From Candidatus Krumholzibacteriota bacterium (lineage in GTDB: Bacteria; Krumholzibacteriota; Krumholzibacteriia; LZORAL124-64-63), in assembly GCA_022711765.1 (NCBI GenBank), contig JAKLEB010000002.1, forward strand, positions 939,726-1,003,725: a stretch of DNA of 64,000 bases, written 5' to 3'. The notes below the pieces were generated by a model. That model saw only the letters and a program-made list of their open reading frames with translations, had not been told where the DNA came from and searched no databases. A program made the translations under genes and the position numbers. Position 1 is the stretch's first letter; each line of letters begins with the position of its first letter. Positions 49,789 to 58,712 of the stretch are shown in pieces.

Positions 49789-51462
49789 CTAGTAGTTGAA
49801 GCTCGAGCCGCCGATGAACTCCCGCAGCAGCGACGTCGGCGGGACCACGCTCGCATCGATCGGCAGCAGCGTCGCCAGCAGGTCGATGAGACTGCGCGCA
49901 GTGCCGTAGTTGGGGTCGTCGATCCCCACCGCCGCGAGCCGCGGCTCCGCCCACAGCTTCAGGACGCTCAGCTCGTAGGCGAGGCCCGAGTTGAAGAAGA
50001 TGTCGGCCTCGTTCTGGAACGGGAAGATGTGGCGTTCCTCGCCGGCGCGGACCTTCGGCCAGCGCGCGAGGGTCGCGCTCGCGGTGTAGCCGCGGAACTG
50101 CGCGTCCCGGACGATGCGGCGGAAGAGACGGGTCCGCGACGTGCGGATGTAGCTCGTGTTGTCGACGTTCATGTGGCAGAGCGCCGAGACGTACGCGAGC
50201 AGCTTGTGGCGGCGCGCGACCGAGCGCGACAGCCGGGGATTGAGCGCGTGGATGCCCTCGACGATCAGGGGCTGGCCGCGCCCCAGCACCGTCGGTTCCT
50301 CGCGCAGCCGGCTCGTGCCGGTATGGAAGTCGTACGCCGGCAGGTGCACCGGTTCGCCCGCGAGCAGCGCCTTCAGGTGCTGGTTGAACAGGTCGAGCCG
50401 GATCGCCTCGAGCGACTCGTAGTCGTAGTCGCCATCGGGGCTCTTCGGTGTCTTCTCGCGGTCCACGAAGTAGTCGTCGAGGCTCAAGGCGAACGGGGCG
50501 TAGCCGAGCACGCGCAACTGGATGGACAGCCGCTTCGCGAACGTGGTCTTGCCGCTGCTCGACGGCCCGGCGACGAGGACGAGCCGGCCGTCCTCGGGCA
50601 AGGCGACCACCTGATTGGCGGCGTCGACGAAGACGCGGCCGTGGCGGGCCTCGCAGAGCTGGACGAGCTCCTGCACCTTGCCCTGCACGATGACCCGGTT
50701 GAGATGGCCGATGTCCTGCAGCTCGAGCGAGACGAGCCAATCGGCGTAGGTGCGCATCGTGTGCAGGAGCTTGGGCTGGCGGACCGAGTCGAGGAGCTTC
50801 TCGGGCGCGCCGGCGGGGCCGACCTGCATGATGAAGCCCGGCGGCTCGGGGACCAGGCGGAAGGCGCGCACGAACCCGGTGGAGGGCAGCTGGCGCCCGT
50901 AGAAGAGATGGTCGGTGCCCTGCAGGCGGTAGAGCTTGAGCGAGTCGCGGCGCAGGTACTGGGCGAGGTTGGTCTCGGCCGGCTTGCCCCGCGCGCGCGC
51001 CTTGCTGATCAGCGTGCGCAGGCCGAAGACGTGCGGCGTGATCGGCAGGTCCGCCGCCACGAGGTCCCGCATCCGCTGCTCGATGGCCTCGATCTCGGCC
51101 GTGTTCAGGCCCTCCTTGAGGCCCAGGAGCCGGCAGTAGACGCCGCGGCCGTAGCTGAATTCCATGCGCAGCTCGCAGCCGGGAAAGAGCTGTTCGCACG
51201 CCGCGTCGAGGATGAAGCTCACGGTCCGCTGGATCGTGGGGGCGGTGCGCCGCTCGCGCAGGCGGTACAGGCGGACCTGGTCCTGGTGGAACAGGGGTTC
51301 GTAGAGGTCGGTGCGCCGGCCGTTGATCGAGGCCATGACGACGGGATCCGGCGCCTGCGGGTCGACCGCGCCCCGGCTGCGCAACAGCTCGATGAGCGTC
51401 TGTCCGGCCGGGACCTCGACCTGTTTCCCGTCCAGTTCCACCCAGGTCACGCTGACGGCCAT
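49789..51462 (-). CDS. Nucleoside (uridine-like) kinase with N-terminal TGS-like part
   Basis: 557 residues. The C-terminal half is uridine kinase/phosphoribulokinase-like: Walker A Gly-Pro-Ser-Ser-Ser-Gly-Lys-Thr-Thr near 294, Leu-Ser-Leu-Asp-Asp-Tyr-Phe-Val-Asp-Arg and Pro-Ala-Tyr-Asp-Phe-His near 375, and a Val-Glu-Gly-Ile-His-Ala-Leu-Asn strand. The N-terminus has a ubiquitin-like/TGS start (Gly-Gln-Thr-Leu-Ile-Glu-Leu-Leu) and a ThrRS-editing-like stretch. This layout is known in bacterial enzymes annotated as nucleoside kinase. It would phosphorylate uridine or cytidine in salvage. SD GGAGGAT lies 7 bases before the ATG. Confidence 0.85.
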   Translation of the reverse strand: MAVSVTWVELDGKQVEVPAGQTLIELLRSRGAVDPQAPDPVVMASINGRRTDLYEPLFHQDQVRLYRLRERRTAPTIQRTVSFILDAACEQLFPGCELRMEFSYGRGVYCRLLGLKEGLNTAEIEAIEQRMRDLVAADLPITPHVFGLRTLISKARARGKPAETNLAQYLRRDSLKLYRLQGTDHLFYGRQLPSTGFVRAFRLVPEPPGFIMQVGPAGAPEKLLDSVRQPKLLHTMRTYADWLVSLELQDIGHLNRVIVQGKVQELVQLCEARHGRVFVDAANQVVALPEDGRLVLVAGPSSSGKTTFAKRLSIQLRVLGYAPFALSLDDYFVDREKTPKSPDGDYDYESLEAIRLDLFNQHLKALLAGEPVHLPAYDFHTGTSRLREEPTVLGRGQPLIVEGIHALNPRLSRSVARRHKLLAYVSALCHMNVDNTSYIRTSRTRLFRRIVRDAQFRGYTASATLARWPKVRAGEERHIFPFQNEADIFFNSGLAYELSVLKLWAEPRLAAVGIDDPNYGTARSLIDLLATLLPIDASVVPPTSLLREFIGGSSFNY

Positions 51463-51503
51463 CGCGCCGATCCTCCGCAGGCTGGGGCGGCCGCCGGTCG
51501 GCC

Positions 51504-51531
51504 TTGCCCTTTGTCCTCGACCTGTTATCAT
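51504..51531 (+). promoter_or_regulatory. Promoter of the GAPDH gene
   Basis: TTGCCC (51504-51509), 16 bases, TATCAT (51526-51531), with the GAPDH ATG at 51628, giving a leader of about 90 bases. It lies between the divergent kinase and GAPDH genes. Confidence 0.6.
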
Positions 51532-51627
51532 GCCCGCATCGAGCGGATAAGATGCACCCGCGCCCGCCCGCGCGCCAGCGCGGGCCGCGGCGGGGTGCGG
51601 ATCTCGAGCCAGAAGGACGGTGCCAAG

Positions 51628-52626
51628 ATGAAGGTCGCCATCAACGGTTTCGGGCGCATCGGCCGCGCGGTCTACCGCATCCTGCACGACCACGAGGAGA
51701 TCGACGTCGTCGCCATCAACGACCTGTTCGATCCGGCGTCCCTCGTCCATATGTTCCGGTACGACTCGGTGATGGGCCGGTGGAGCCGGCCGGCGAGCCT
51801 GGACGGCGACAGCCTGAAGACCGACCGCTTCCGGTCCAAGCTCCTGGCGGTCAAGGACCCCAAGGAACTGCCGTGGAAGGCGCTCGGCGTCGACTACGTC
51901 GTCGAGTCGACCGGCGTCTTCCGCAAGCGCGCGCAGTGCGCCCTGCACCTGGAGGCGGGCGCCCGGAAGGTCATCCTGACGGTGCCCGCGAAGGACGAGA
52001 TCGACGCCACCATCGTGTACGGCGTGAACAACGCGCAGCTCAAGCCCGAGCACAAGATCATCTCCAACGCGTCCTGCACGACGAACTGCCTCGCGCCGCT
52101 CGCCTACCTGGTCGACAAGGAATTCGGCATCGAGCGCGGTCTGATGACGACGGTGCACGCGTACACGAACGACCAGCGGCTCGTGGACATGCCGCACAGC
52201 GACCTGCGGCGGGCCCGCGCCGCCGCCATGAACATCATCCCGACCACGACCGGCGCCGCTCGCGCGGTCGGCAAGGTGCTGCCGCACCTGAACGGCAAGC
52301 TCGACGGCATGTCCCTGCGCGTGCCCGTGCCCACCGGCTCGGTCGTGGACCTGGTCGCGACGCTGAAGCGGAAGGTCACCAAGGACGAGGTCAACGCGGC
52401 GGTCAAGAAGTACGCCGACGGCGAGCTCAAGGCGATCCTGTCCTACTGCACGGATCCGATCGTCTCGATCGACATCGCGGGCGATCCGCACAGCTGCATC
52501 TTCGACGCCGATTCGACCTTCGTCGTCGACGGCAACCTGGTCAAGCTGATCGCCTGGTACGACAACGAGTGGGGCTACAGCTGCCGCGTGTGCGACCTGC
52601 TGCACCTGCTGCACAAGGTGGGCTGA
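51628..52626 (+). CDS. gap: Glyceraldehyde-3-phosphate dehydrogenase
   Basis: 332 residues, standard length. N-terminal NAD motif Ile-Asn-Gly-Phe-Gly-Arg-Ile-Gly-Arg near residue 5, catalytic Cys in Ser-Asn-Ala-Ser-Cys-Thr-Thr-Asn near 149-156, the His partner in Thr-Val-His-Ala-Tyr-Thr, and the phosphate-site Arg-Arg-Ala-Arg-Ala-Ala. Trp-Tyr-Asp-Asn-Glu-Trp-Gly-Tyr near 312 is the usual C-terminal signature. The Asp in Ile-Asn-Asp-Leu-Phe suggests NAD use. It oxidises glyceraldehyde 3-phosphate in glycolysis. A terminator-like hairpin follows. Confidence 0.96.
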   Translation: MKVAINGFGRIGRAVYRILHDHEEIDVVAINDLFDPASLVHMFRYDSVMGRWSRPASLDGDSLKTDRFRSKLLAVKDPKELPWKALGVDYVVESTGVFRKRAQCALHLEAGARKVILTVPAKDEIDATIVYGVNNAQLKPEHKIISNASCTTNCLAPLAYLVDKEFGIERGLMTTVHAYTNDQRLVDMPHSDLRRARAAAMNIIPTTTGAARAVGKVLPHLNGKLDGMSLRVPVPTGSVVDLVATLKRKVTKDEVNAAVKKYADGELKAILSYCTDPIVSIDIAGDPHSCIFDADSTFVVDGNLVKLIAWYDNEWGYSCRVCDLLHLLHKVG

Positions 52627-52653
52627 CCGCTCGCGGCGCGACCGCGCCGGCGC

Positions 52654-52683
52654 CGAACCCGGGGTCCGCGGACTCCGGGTTCG
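52654..52683 (+). terminator. Hairpin after GAPDH
   Basis: Arms CGAACCCGGGGTCC (52654-52667) and GGACTCCGGGTTCG (52670-52683), 14 bases with one mismatch. No T tract follows. Confidence 0.5.
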
Positions 52684-52815
52684 CCGCGTCCGGACCCCGC
52701 CCGATGTGGTATGATCGAGGCCGGATCCGGCGGCGCGGCTGGCCGCCGTCGCCCGCCGTCGGTAGATTCACCTGGGTCGCCCGCTGTCCCGCCGCCTGAC
52801 CGAGGAGCGCCGTCC

Positions 52816-54819
52816 GTGAAACACCTCGCCGTCGTCGCGTTGCTCGTCCTGGTCCCGGTCGCCGCCCTGACCTCGCCGCCGCCGGCGTCGCGGCCGGCGC
52901 CCGGCGAGATCCCGGACTCGCCGCATTTCTGGCGCGCCTGGGAGGCCGCCGCCAAGACGGAGGCGGCGCGGCGGGCGGCCGAGCAGCCGGCGCCGGCCCA
53001 GGCCAGCCCGGCGCAGTTCCTGTACGACGTCCATTTCTACGACCTCGCCCTGGACCTCGATCCGGCGGCCGAGCTGCTCACGGGCACGGTCGCGGTGCGG
53101 GCGACGGTCACGGGCGCCGTGCTGCCGTTCGTGGACCTCGACCTCTCGAGCGTGCTCGTGGTCGACGGGGTCCGGGCCGACGGGGCGGCGACCACGTTCA
53201 CGCACGAGCTCGACCGTCTCCGCGTGACCCTGCCGCGGGACTACCTGCAGGGCGAGACCGTCACGGTCGCCGTCGACTACCACGGCAACCCGGCCCTCGC
53301 CGGCGGCTCGTTCGGCTGGGCGTGGGCGGACAGCTACCGGATGGTCTGGACCCTGAGCGAGCCGTTCGGAGCGCGCACCTGGTGGCCCTGCAAGGACCTG
53401 AACGAGGACAAGGCCGATTCGGTCGACCTGCACGTCGCTGTGCCCGCGGCGATGAAGGTGGCGAGCAACGGCCTGCTGGCGGGCGAGGAGACGGTCGGCG
53501 ACCGCAAGATCTACCACTGGCAGGAGCGCTACCCGATCTGCACGTACCTGGTCTCGGTCACCGCGTGCGACTACGTCGTCTTCACCGACACCTACACGGC
53601 CCAGTCAGGGCAGGCGATGCCCATCGTCAACTACGTGATCCCGACCTACGAGAGCCAGGCGCGCGCCGGTTACGCGATCACGGCCGACATGATCGCGGCG
53701 TTCGCCGAGGGCTTCGGCGAGTACCCGTTCCTCGACGAGAAGTACGGCCACGCCCACTTCATCTGGGGCGGCGGCATGGAGCACCAGACCTGCACGAGCC
53801 TGCTCTACTGGTTCTACGGACAGGGCATCATCGCCCACGAGCTCGCCCACCAGTGGTGGGGCGACCTCGTGACCTGCAAGACGTTCCACCACATCTGGCT
53901 CAACGAGGGTTTCGCCACCTGGGCCGAGGCCTACTGGAAGGAACAATCCTCCGGAATGGCCGCCTACCACCAGGAGATGGCGGGCGCCGAGTACCTCGGC
54001 CCCGGCACGATCTACGTGGAGAACCCCGCCGACTTCAACTCGATCTTCGACGGGAATCTGAGCTACAACAAGGCGAGCTGGGTCGTCCACATGCTGCGCG
54101 GCGCCCTCGGCGACGGGGACTTCTTCGCCGGTCTCGCGCTCTACCGCGAACGCTTCGCCTACGGCGCCGCCACCACCGAGGACCTCCAGGCGGTCATGGA
54201 AGAGGTCTCCGGCCGCGACCTCGGTCCGTTCTTCCAGCAGTGGATCTACCGCGAGGGCTATCCGCGGTACTACTACAACGCGGTGTTGACGCCCCAGGGT
54301 GACCATACCCTGGTGCAGCTGAGGATCGATCAGATCCAGGACGAGGACGTCTTCGTCATGCCGATCAAGGTCCGCCTCACGACCGATGTCGGCGCCGCGT
54401 GGACGACGGTCGAGAACGACCGGCGCGTGCAGAACTACAGCTTCACCTGGCCGGGCCCCGTCTACCAGGTCCAGCTCGACCCGGAGAAGTGGATCCTGCG
54501 CCAGATGCTGGGCGGCGGCACCGTGGACGTCCCGGACGCGGGCGCCGGGGTGTCCCTCGCCGTGTACCCCAACCCGTTCAACCCCCGCGCCACCCTGCGG
54601 CTCTCGGCGCCGGCGGCGGGGCCGGCGCGCCTCGACGTCTTCGACGCCGCCGGACGCCGGGTCCGGTCCCTGCTGGCGGGCGACGTCCCGGCGGGGAGCC
54701 GCGAGGTCGTCTGGGACGGCCTCGACGGGGCGGGACGCGCCGCGCCGGCCGGAGTGTACTTCGCGGTCGCGGAGGTCGCCGGTGGCCGGAGCACGGCGCG
54801 GCTGACCCTGGTGCGATAG
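52816..54819 (+). CDS. Secreted M1-family metallopeptidase with FlgD-like tail
   Basis: 667 residues. The GTG at 52816 has GAGGAG about 8 bases upstream. A signal peptide leads to an M1 aminopeptidase. The exopeptidase-type motif reads Gly-Gly-Gly-Met-Glu-His near 318-323, where GxMEN is usual. The zinc site is His-Glu-Leu-Ala-His at 341-345 with the third ligand Glu-364 in Asn-Glu-Gly-Phe. The C-terminal ~90 residues begin Tyr-Pro-Asn-Pro-Phe-Asn-Pro and end Thr-Leu-Val-Arg, the tail shared by four exported proteins here. The catalytic Asn of GAMEN is replaced by His, so the N-terminal recognition may differ. It probably digests peptides outside the cell or at its surface. Confidence 0.9.
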   Translation: MKHLAVVALLVLVPVAALTSPPPASRPAPGEIPDSPHFWRAWEAAAKTEAARRAAEQPAPAQASPAQFLYDVHFYDLALDLDPAAELLTGTVAVRATVTGAVLPFVDLDLSSVLVVDGVRADGAATTFTHELDRLRVTLPRDYLQGETVTVAVDYHGNPALAGGSFGWAWADSYRMVWTLSEPFGARTWWPCKDLNEDKADSVDLHVAVPAAMKVASNGLLAGEETVGDRKIYHWQERYPICTYLVSVTACDYVVFTDTYTAQSGQAMPIVNYVIPTYESQARAGYAITADMIAAFAEGFGEYPFLDEKYGHAHFIWGGGMEHQTCTSLLYWFYGQGIIAHELAHQWWGDLVTCKTFHHIWLNEGFATWAEAYWKEQSSGMAAYHQEMAGAEYLGPGTIYVENPADFNSIFDGNLSYNKASWVVHMLRGALGDGDFFAGLALYRERFAYGAATTEDLQAVMEEVSGRDLGPFFQQWIYREGYPRYYYNAVLTPQGDHTLVQLRIDQIQDEDVFVMPIKVRLTTDVGAAWTTVENDRRVQNYSFTWPGPVYQVQLDPEKWILRQMLGGGTVDVPDAGAGVSLAVYPNPFNPRATLRLSAPAAGPARLDVFDAAGRRVRSLLAGDVPAGSREVVWDGLDGAGRAAPAGVYFAVAEVAGGRSTARLTLVR

Positions 54820-54918
54820 GACCAGCGGGTCGGCGATTCCCCGTGCCTTCCTCCCGTCCGCCGGGCGGGCCAGGAACCAGCTTGCCGCGTCCGTCGCGCG
54901 CCGCCCATACTGGCGCGC

Positions 54919-55794
54919 ATGATCTGGCTGTTCGCGGCATCGACGCTGTGGGCGTTCTCCTTCGGGTTCATCAAGCACCAGCTTTCCGGGCTCGACCCGT
55001 GGCTGGTGTCGGCCGCGCGCCTGGTCGTGGCCGCGGTCGTGTTCCTGCCGTGGATCATCCGGCGAGCTCCGGCGGCGTCCTGGCGCTGGCGCGTGCTCGG
55101 GCTCGGCGCGGTCCAGTTCGGCGCGATGTACGTCTGCTACGTCGCGAGCTTCCGGTACCTCGCGGCGTGGCAGGTCGCGCTCTGGACGGTCTTCACGCCG
55201 ATCATGGTGGCGCTCCTGGCCGTCGCGCGGCGGGGACGCGCGCACACGCGCCCGCTCCTGGGAGCGTTGCTGGCGGTCGGCGGCGCGATCGTGGCCGAGG
55301 GCCGGCTGCCGCAGGGGCAGACCCTGCAAGGCGTGCTGCTCGTGCAGGCGAGCAACGCCCTCTTCGCGATCGGCCAGCTCGGCTACCGCGCGCTCGCCGT
55401 GCGGTCGGGCGCGCTCGGCGCGGGCGGCCGCGGCGGTGAGGCCGGGCTGGTCGGCTGGATGTACCTCGGCGGCGCCGTCGTGACGCTGGCGGGGCTCGGC
55501 CTGGCCGAGGCTCGCGCGCCGGCGGAGTGGTCCGGCCGCACGGTCGCCGTCCTCGCGTACCTGGGCGTCGCGCCGACCGCGCTCGGGTTCTGGCTCTGGA
55601 ACAAGGGCGCCGCGCGCACGAATCCGGGCCGGCTCGCCGTGGCGAACAACCTCAAGGTGCCGCTCGCGGTGCTGGTGGCGTGGAGCGTGTTCGGCGAGCC
55701 GGCAGCGTCGCTGCGCGCCGTGGCGGGGCTGGTCGTGCTCGTCGTGGCGCTCGGCGTGGTCGGGGGTGAGCGTGATCGCGGCCAGGTAGACTGA
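54919..55794 (+). CDS. EamA/DMT-family transporter
   Basis: 291 residues with ten predicted membrane helices in two EamA repeats of five, the standard drug/metabolite transporter layout. Features include Trp-Ala-Phe-Ser-Phe-Gly-Phe-Ile near residue 11 in the first helix and Ala-Pro-Thr-Ala-Leu-Gly-Phe-Trp-Leu-Trp-Asn-Lys-Gly-Ala near 215-228 in the second repeat. Family members export amino acids, nucleosides or other metabolites; the substrate cannot be told. No ribosome site of note. It lies between the peptidase and a GC hairpin. Confidence 0.85.
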   Translation: MIWLFAASTLWAFSFGFIKHQLSGLDPWLVSAARLVVAAVVFLPWIIRRAPAASWRWRVLGLGAVQFGAMYVCYVASFRYLAAWQVALWTVFTPIMVALLAVARRGRAHTRPLLGALLAVGGAIVAEGRLPQGQTLQGVLLVQASNALFAIGQLGYRALAVRSGALGAGGRGGEAGLVGWMYLGGAVVTLAGLGLAEARAPAEWSGRTVAVLAYLGVAPTALGFWLWNKGAARTNPGRLAVANNLKVPLAVLVAWSVFGEPAASLRAVAGLVVLVVALGVVGGERDRGQVD

Positions 55795-55820
55795 GACCCC
55801 GGGCCCGAGGGTCCGGGGTC
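55795..55820 (+). terminator. Hairpin after the EamA transporter
   Basis: Arms GACCCCGG (55795-55802) and CCGGGGTC (55813-55820), starting right after the stop. No T tract is visible. Confidence 0.4.
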
Positions 55821-56158
55821 CCGGTCGTCAGCGGGGTCGTGGCGCCAATGCGAGAGGGCGAATCGGCACCCTTGACCGCCCCCCTGCCCGCAGGGTCAGC
55901 TGGTTCTCGGTGTGCCGGCCAACACTGGGGTGGGTCCTGAAGTAGACGACATCTCGCGGAAAAATTCACGAAGATTCTTCTGCCGGATCGCTACTTTATG
56001 GTGGATAACAGCAACCCGTCGAGCATCTCGAATCATGATTTTGACTTACGATATTGGTCTGTACGGCGGGCAGCTCCCGGCGGCGCGGCGCCGCAGGGAC
56101 AGGTGAGGATCGCGGCCAGCGGCGCGAGCCGGCCCGACGAACGTTCAGGGAGGGAGTC
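55821..56158. other. Intergenic leader region before phosphofructokinase
   Basis: About 340 bases without a gene. An AT-rich patch at 55955-56060 stands out from the GC-rich surroundings and probably contains the promoter of the phosphofructokinase gene, but I found no -35/-10 pair with good spacing. A ribosome site AGGGAGGGAGT ends the stretch. Confidence 0.4.
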
Positions 56159-57505
56159 ATGGCAGAATCCGCGCCCGATTTCGGCGTCGACCGCCTGGGG
56201 CCCGCCACCCGGACCTCGCCCATCGTCCTGTCCCGCCGATTCGGCGATTGCCTGGCCGACTACGTCCGCGACGACCAGCGGCTGCTGTATTCGATCGAGG
56301 CGGACGTGGGCGCGGCGATGCCGCCGCCGGACCGGATCGGCTGGCTGGAGCTCGCCGGGCCGCGCGAGCACATCTACTTCGATCCGCCCGGCGTCCATGC
56401 GGGCATCGTCACCTGCGGCGGCCTCTGCCCCGGTCTGAACAACGTCATCCGCGCCCTGGTGATGACGCTCTGGCATCGCTACGGCGTGCGCCGGATCAGC
56501 GGGGTCCGCTATGGATTCCGCGGGCTCCTGAACGAGGGCGGACCGGACGTCGTGGCGCTCGATCCGTCCGTGGTCCGGCATGCGCATCACCTGGGAGGGA
56601 CGATCCTCGGCACGTCGCGAGGCGACGGCGAACGGACCGCGGAGCTGGTCGACGCGCTGCAGACGCTCCAGCTCGACATGCTCTTCGCGATCGGGGGCGA
56701 CGGCACCCAGAAGGGCGCCCTGGCGCTCGCCGGGGAGATCGAGCGGCGGGGACTCGCGATCGCGGTCGTCGGCGTCCCCAAGACGATCGACAACGACCTG
56801 AGCTTCGTGGAGCGCTCCTTCGGATTCGAAACCGCGGTGGCGGAGGCGGTGCGCGCCGTGGCGGGAGCGCATGCCGAGGCCTGGGGAGCGCACGACGGCG
56901 TCGGGCTCGTGAAGCTCATGGGACGCGAATCGGGATTCATCGCGGCGCACACGGTGCTCGCGACCAACGAGGTCAACGTGGTCCTCGTGCCGGAGGTGCC
57001 CTTCGCGCTCGACGGCGAGCACGGTCTGCTGCGGTACCTGGAACAACGGCTCGCGCAGCGCCACCACGCGGTGGTGGTCGTGGCCGAGGGGGCCGGACAG
57101 GGCCTCGTGCCCGCGACCGGCGTCGACGCGTCCGGCAACCCGCAGCTCGGCGACATCGGGGTCTTCCTCGCCCGGGCGATCCGCGACCACCTCACGCAGC
57201 GCAACCGGACCGCCAACGTCAAGTACATCGACCCCAGCTACCAGATCCGCAGCCTGCCGGCGGCTCCGAGCGACGCCGTCTACTGCGCCCGGCTGGGCGC
57301 GCACGCGGTGCACGCGGCGATGACCGGCCGCACGGCCTGCCTGGTCGGACTGATGCACGACCGTTTCGTGCACGTGCCGATCCGCGTGGCGATCGCCCGG
57401 CGCAAGCGGCTGGACCCGGACGGACTGCTGTGGAACGACGTCGTCGAGAACACCGGGCAGCCGCCGCTGCTGCTCGACGATCGGCCGGACCGCGGGTCCC
57501 GTTGA
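56159..57505 (+). CDS. ATP-dependent 6-phosphofructokinase
   Basis: 448 residues, longer than bacterial PfkA (about 320) and like the large PFK group. Gly-Gly-Leu-Cys-Pro-Gly-Leu-Asn near 87 is the nucleotide loop. Gly-Gly-Asp-Gly-Thr near 180 has Gly where PPi-dependent enzymes have Asp, suggesting ATP use. Pro-Lys-Thr-Ile-Asp-Asn-Asp near 206 holds the catalytic Asp and Lys. Met-Gly-Arg-Glu-Ser-Gly-Phe follows. It phosphorylates fructose 6-phosphate in glycolysis. ATP is inferred from one residue. The ATG has AGGGAGGG upstream. Confidence 0.9.
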   Translation: MAESAPDFGVDRLGPATRTSPIVLSRRFGDCLADYVRDDQRLLYSIEADVGAAMPPPDRIGWLELAGPREHIYFDPPGVHAGIVTCGGLCPGLNNVIRALVMTLWHRYGVRRISGVRYGFRGLLNEGGPDVVALDPSVVRHAHHLGGTILGTSRGDGERTAELVDALQTLQLDMLFAIGGDGTQKGALALAGEIERRGLAIAVVGVPKTIDNDLSFVERSFGFETAVAEAVRAVAGAHAEAWGAHDGVGLVKLMGRESGFIAAHTVLATNEVNVVLVPEVPFALDGEHGLLRYLEQRLAQRHHAVVVVAEGAGQGLVPATGVDASGNPQLGDIGVFLARAIRDHLTQRNRTANVKYIDPSYQIRSLPAAPSDAVYCARLGAHAVHAAMTGRTACLVGLMHDRFVHVPIRVAIARRKRLDPDGLLWNDVVENTGQPPLLLDDRPDRGSR

Positions 57506-57551
57506 CCCGCTCGCGCTTGGCGCGGCCGCGGCCGGCTGCTACGTTTCGGCC

Positions 57552-58232
57552 ATGACGACCGGCGCACTGCAGATCCTGTTCGAGGACAACCACCTGCTGG
57601 CCGTGGTCAAGCCGGCGAATCTCCTGGTCCAGGGCGACAGCACCGGCGATCCGACGCTGCTCGAGGCGGCGCGGACCTACCTGAAGGCGGAGTATGCCAA
57701 GCCGGGCAACGTCTACCTCGGCCTCGTGCACCGGCTCGACCGGCCGGTCAGCGGGGTCGTCCTCTTCGCCCGGACCAGCAAGGCGGCGGCGCGGCTGTCG
57801 CGGCAGTTCCGCGAGGGCACGGTCCGCAAGATCTACCTGGCCGTCGTCGAAGGCGGATGCGAACCGCCGGCCGGCGAGCTCGTCCACTACCTGGCGTCCA
57901 CGGGCGATGCCCGGGGCGTCACCCGGGCCGCTCTGGCCGCATTTCCCGGCTCGAAGCTGGCGCGTTTGCGCTATCATGTCACGGATCGCGCGGCGGATCG
58001 CAGCCGGCTCGAGATCGAGCTGATCACGGGCCGCCGCCACCAGATCCGGGCCCAGCTCGCCCTGGCGGGCTGGCCGGTGTGGGGCGACGCGAAGTACGGA
58101 GCCCGCCCGCGCGCGTCCACGGCGGGCATCGGACTGCACGCGTGGCGGCTAGGGGTGGTTCACCCCGTGAGCGGCGAGCCGGTCGTCCTCGAGGCGTCCC
58201 CGCCCGCGGAATGGCCCTGGCCGGCGACCTGA
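57552..58232 (+). CDS. RluA-family RNA pseudouridine synthase
   Basis: 226 residues. The family catalytic motif His-Arg-Leu-Asp-Arg-Pro-Val-Ser-Gly holds the nucleophile Asp near residue 62. Before it, Ala-Val-Val-Lys-Pro-Ala; after it, Arg-Lys-Ile-Tyr-Leu-Ala-Val-Val and Ile-Thr-Gly-Arg-Arg-His-Gln-Ile-Arg-Ala-Gln-Leu. No S4 domain is present, as in the RluA/TruC branch. It converts uridine to pseudouridine in rRNA or tRNA. The next gene begins 17 bases after the stop and may share its mRNA. Confidence 0.9.
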   Translation: MTTGALQILFEDNHLLAVVKPANLLVQGDSTGDPTLLEAARTYLKAEYAKPGNVYLGLVHRLDRPVSGVVLFARTSKAAARLSRQFREGTVRKIYLAVVEGGCEPPAGELVHYLASTGDARGVTRAALAAFPGSKLARLRYHVTDRAADRSRLEIELITGRRHQIRAQLALAGWPVWGDAKYGARPRASTAGIGLHAWRLGVVHPVSGEPVVLEASPPAEWPWPAT

Positions 58233-58249
58233 GACAGCGAGGTGCGACC

Positions 58250-58711
58250 ATGATGCGTAGCCTGGCCTTGGTGACGATCTGCAGCCTGCTCGCGGGAGCG
58301 GCCGGCGCCGCGGAGCCGGCGATCGCCGACCCCATCGTCTGGCGCGCCTACGACGCCGCCATCAGCGAGGCCAGCCAGACCGGCAAGCCCGTGCTCATCC
58401 ATTTCACCGCCGACTGGTGCGGCTGGTGCACGAAGATGAAGCGGGAGACCTACACGCAGCCGGACGTGGCCCGCCTGATGAACGAGGCGTTCGTGCCCAT
58501 CCTGGTCGATGCGGACCGCAACCCGCAGCTCAAGGCCAGGTACGGCGTGCAGGGCCTGCCGACGATCTGGTTCGTCACCAGCGACGGGAAGGGCATCACC
58601 TACATCCCGGGTTTCGTCGACGCGGCCACGTTCCGGTCGGTGCTGCAGTGGATCGCGAGCGGCGCCTACGCGTCCCAGTCGTTCGAGCAGTACCGGGCAG
58701 CCGAGGGCTAG
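58250..58711 (+). CDS. Exported thioredoxin-fold protein
   Basis: 153 residues. Signal peptide (Leu-Ala-Leu-Val-Thr-Ile-Cys-Ser-Leu-Leu-Ala), then a thioredoxin-like domain with Ala-Asp-Trp-Cys-Gly-Trp-Cys at about 56-62. Cys-Gly-Trp-Cys is the redox pair. Gly-Leu-Pro-Thr-Ile-Trp carries the cis-Pro. The Lys-Pro-Val-Leu-Ile-His-Phe strand and Leu-Val-Asp-Ala-Asp after it match the thioredoxin-related family used for disulfide reduction outside the cytoplasm. It lies between the pseudouridine synthase and the FAD oxidoreductase, all on one strand. Confidence 0.87.
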   Translation: MMRSLALVTICSLLAGAAGAAEPAIADPIVWRAYDAAISEASQTGKPVLIHFTADWCGWCTKMKRETYTQPDVARLMNEAFVPILVDADRNPQLKARYGVQGLPTIWFVTSDGKGITYIPGFVDAATFRSVLQWIASGAYASQSFEQYRAAEG

Positions 58712-58712
58712 C

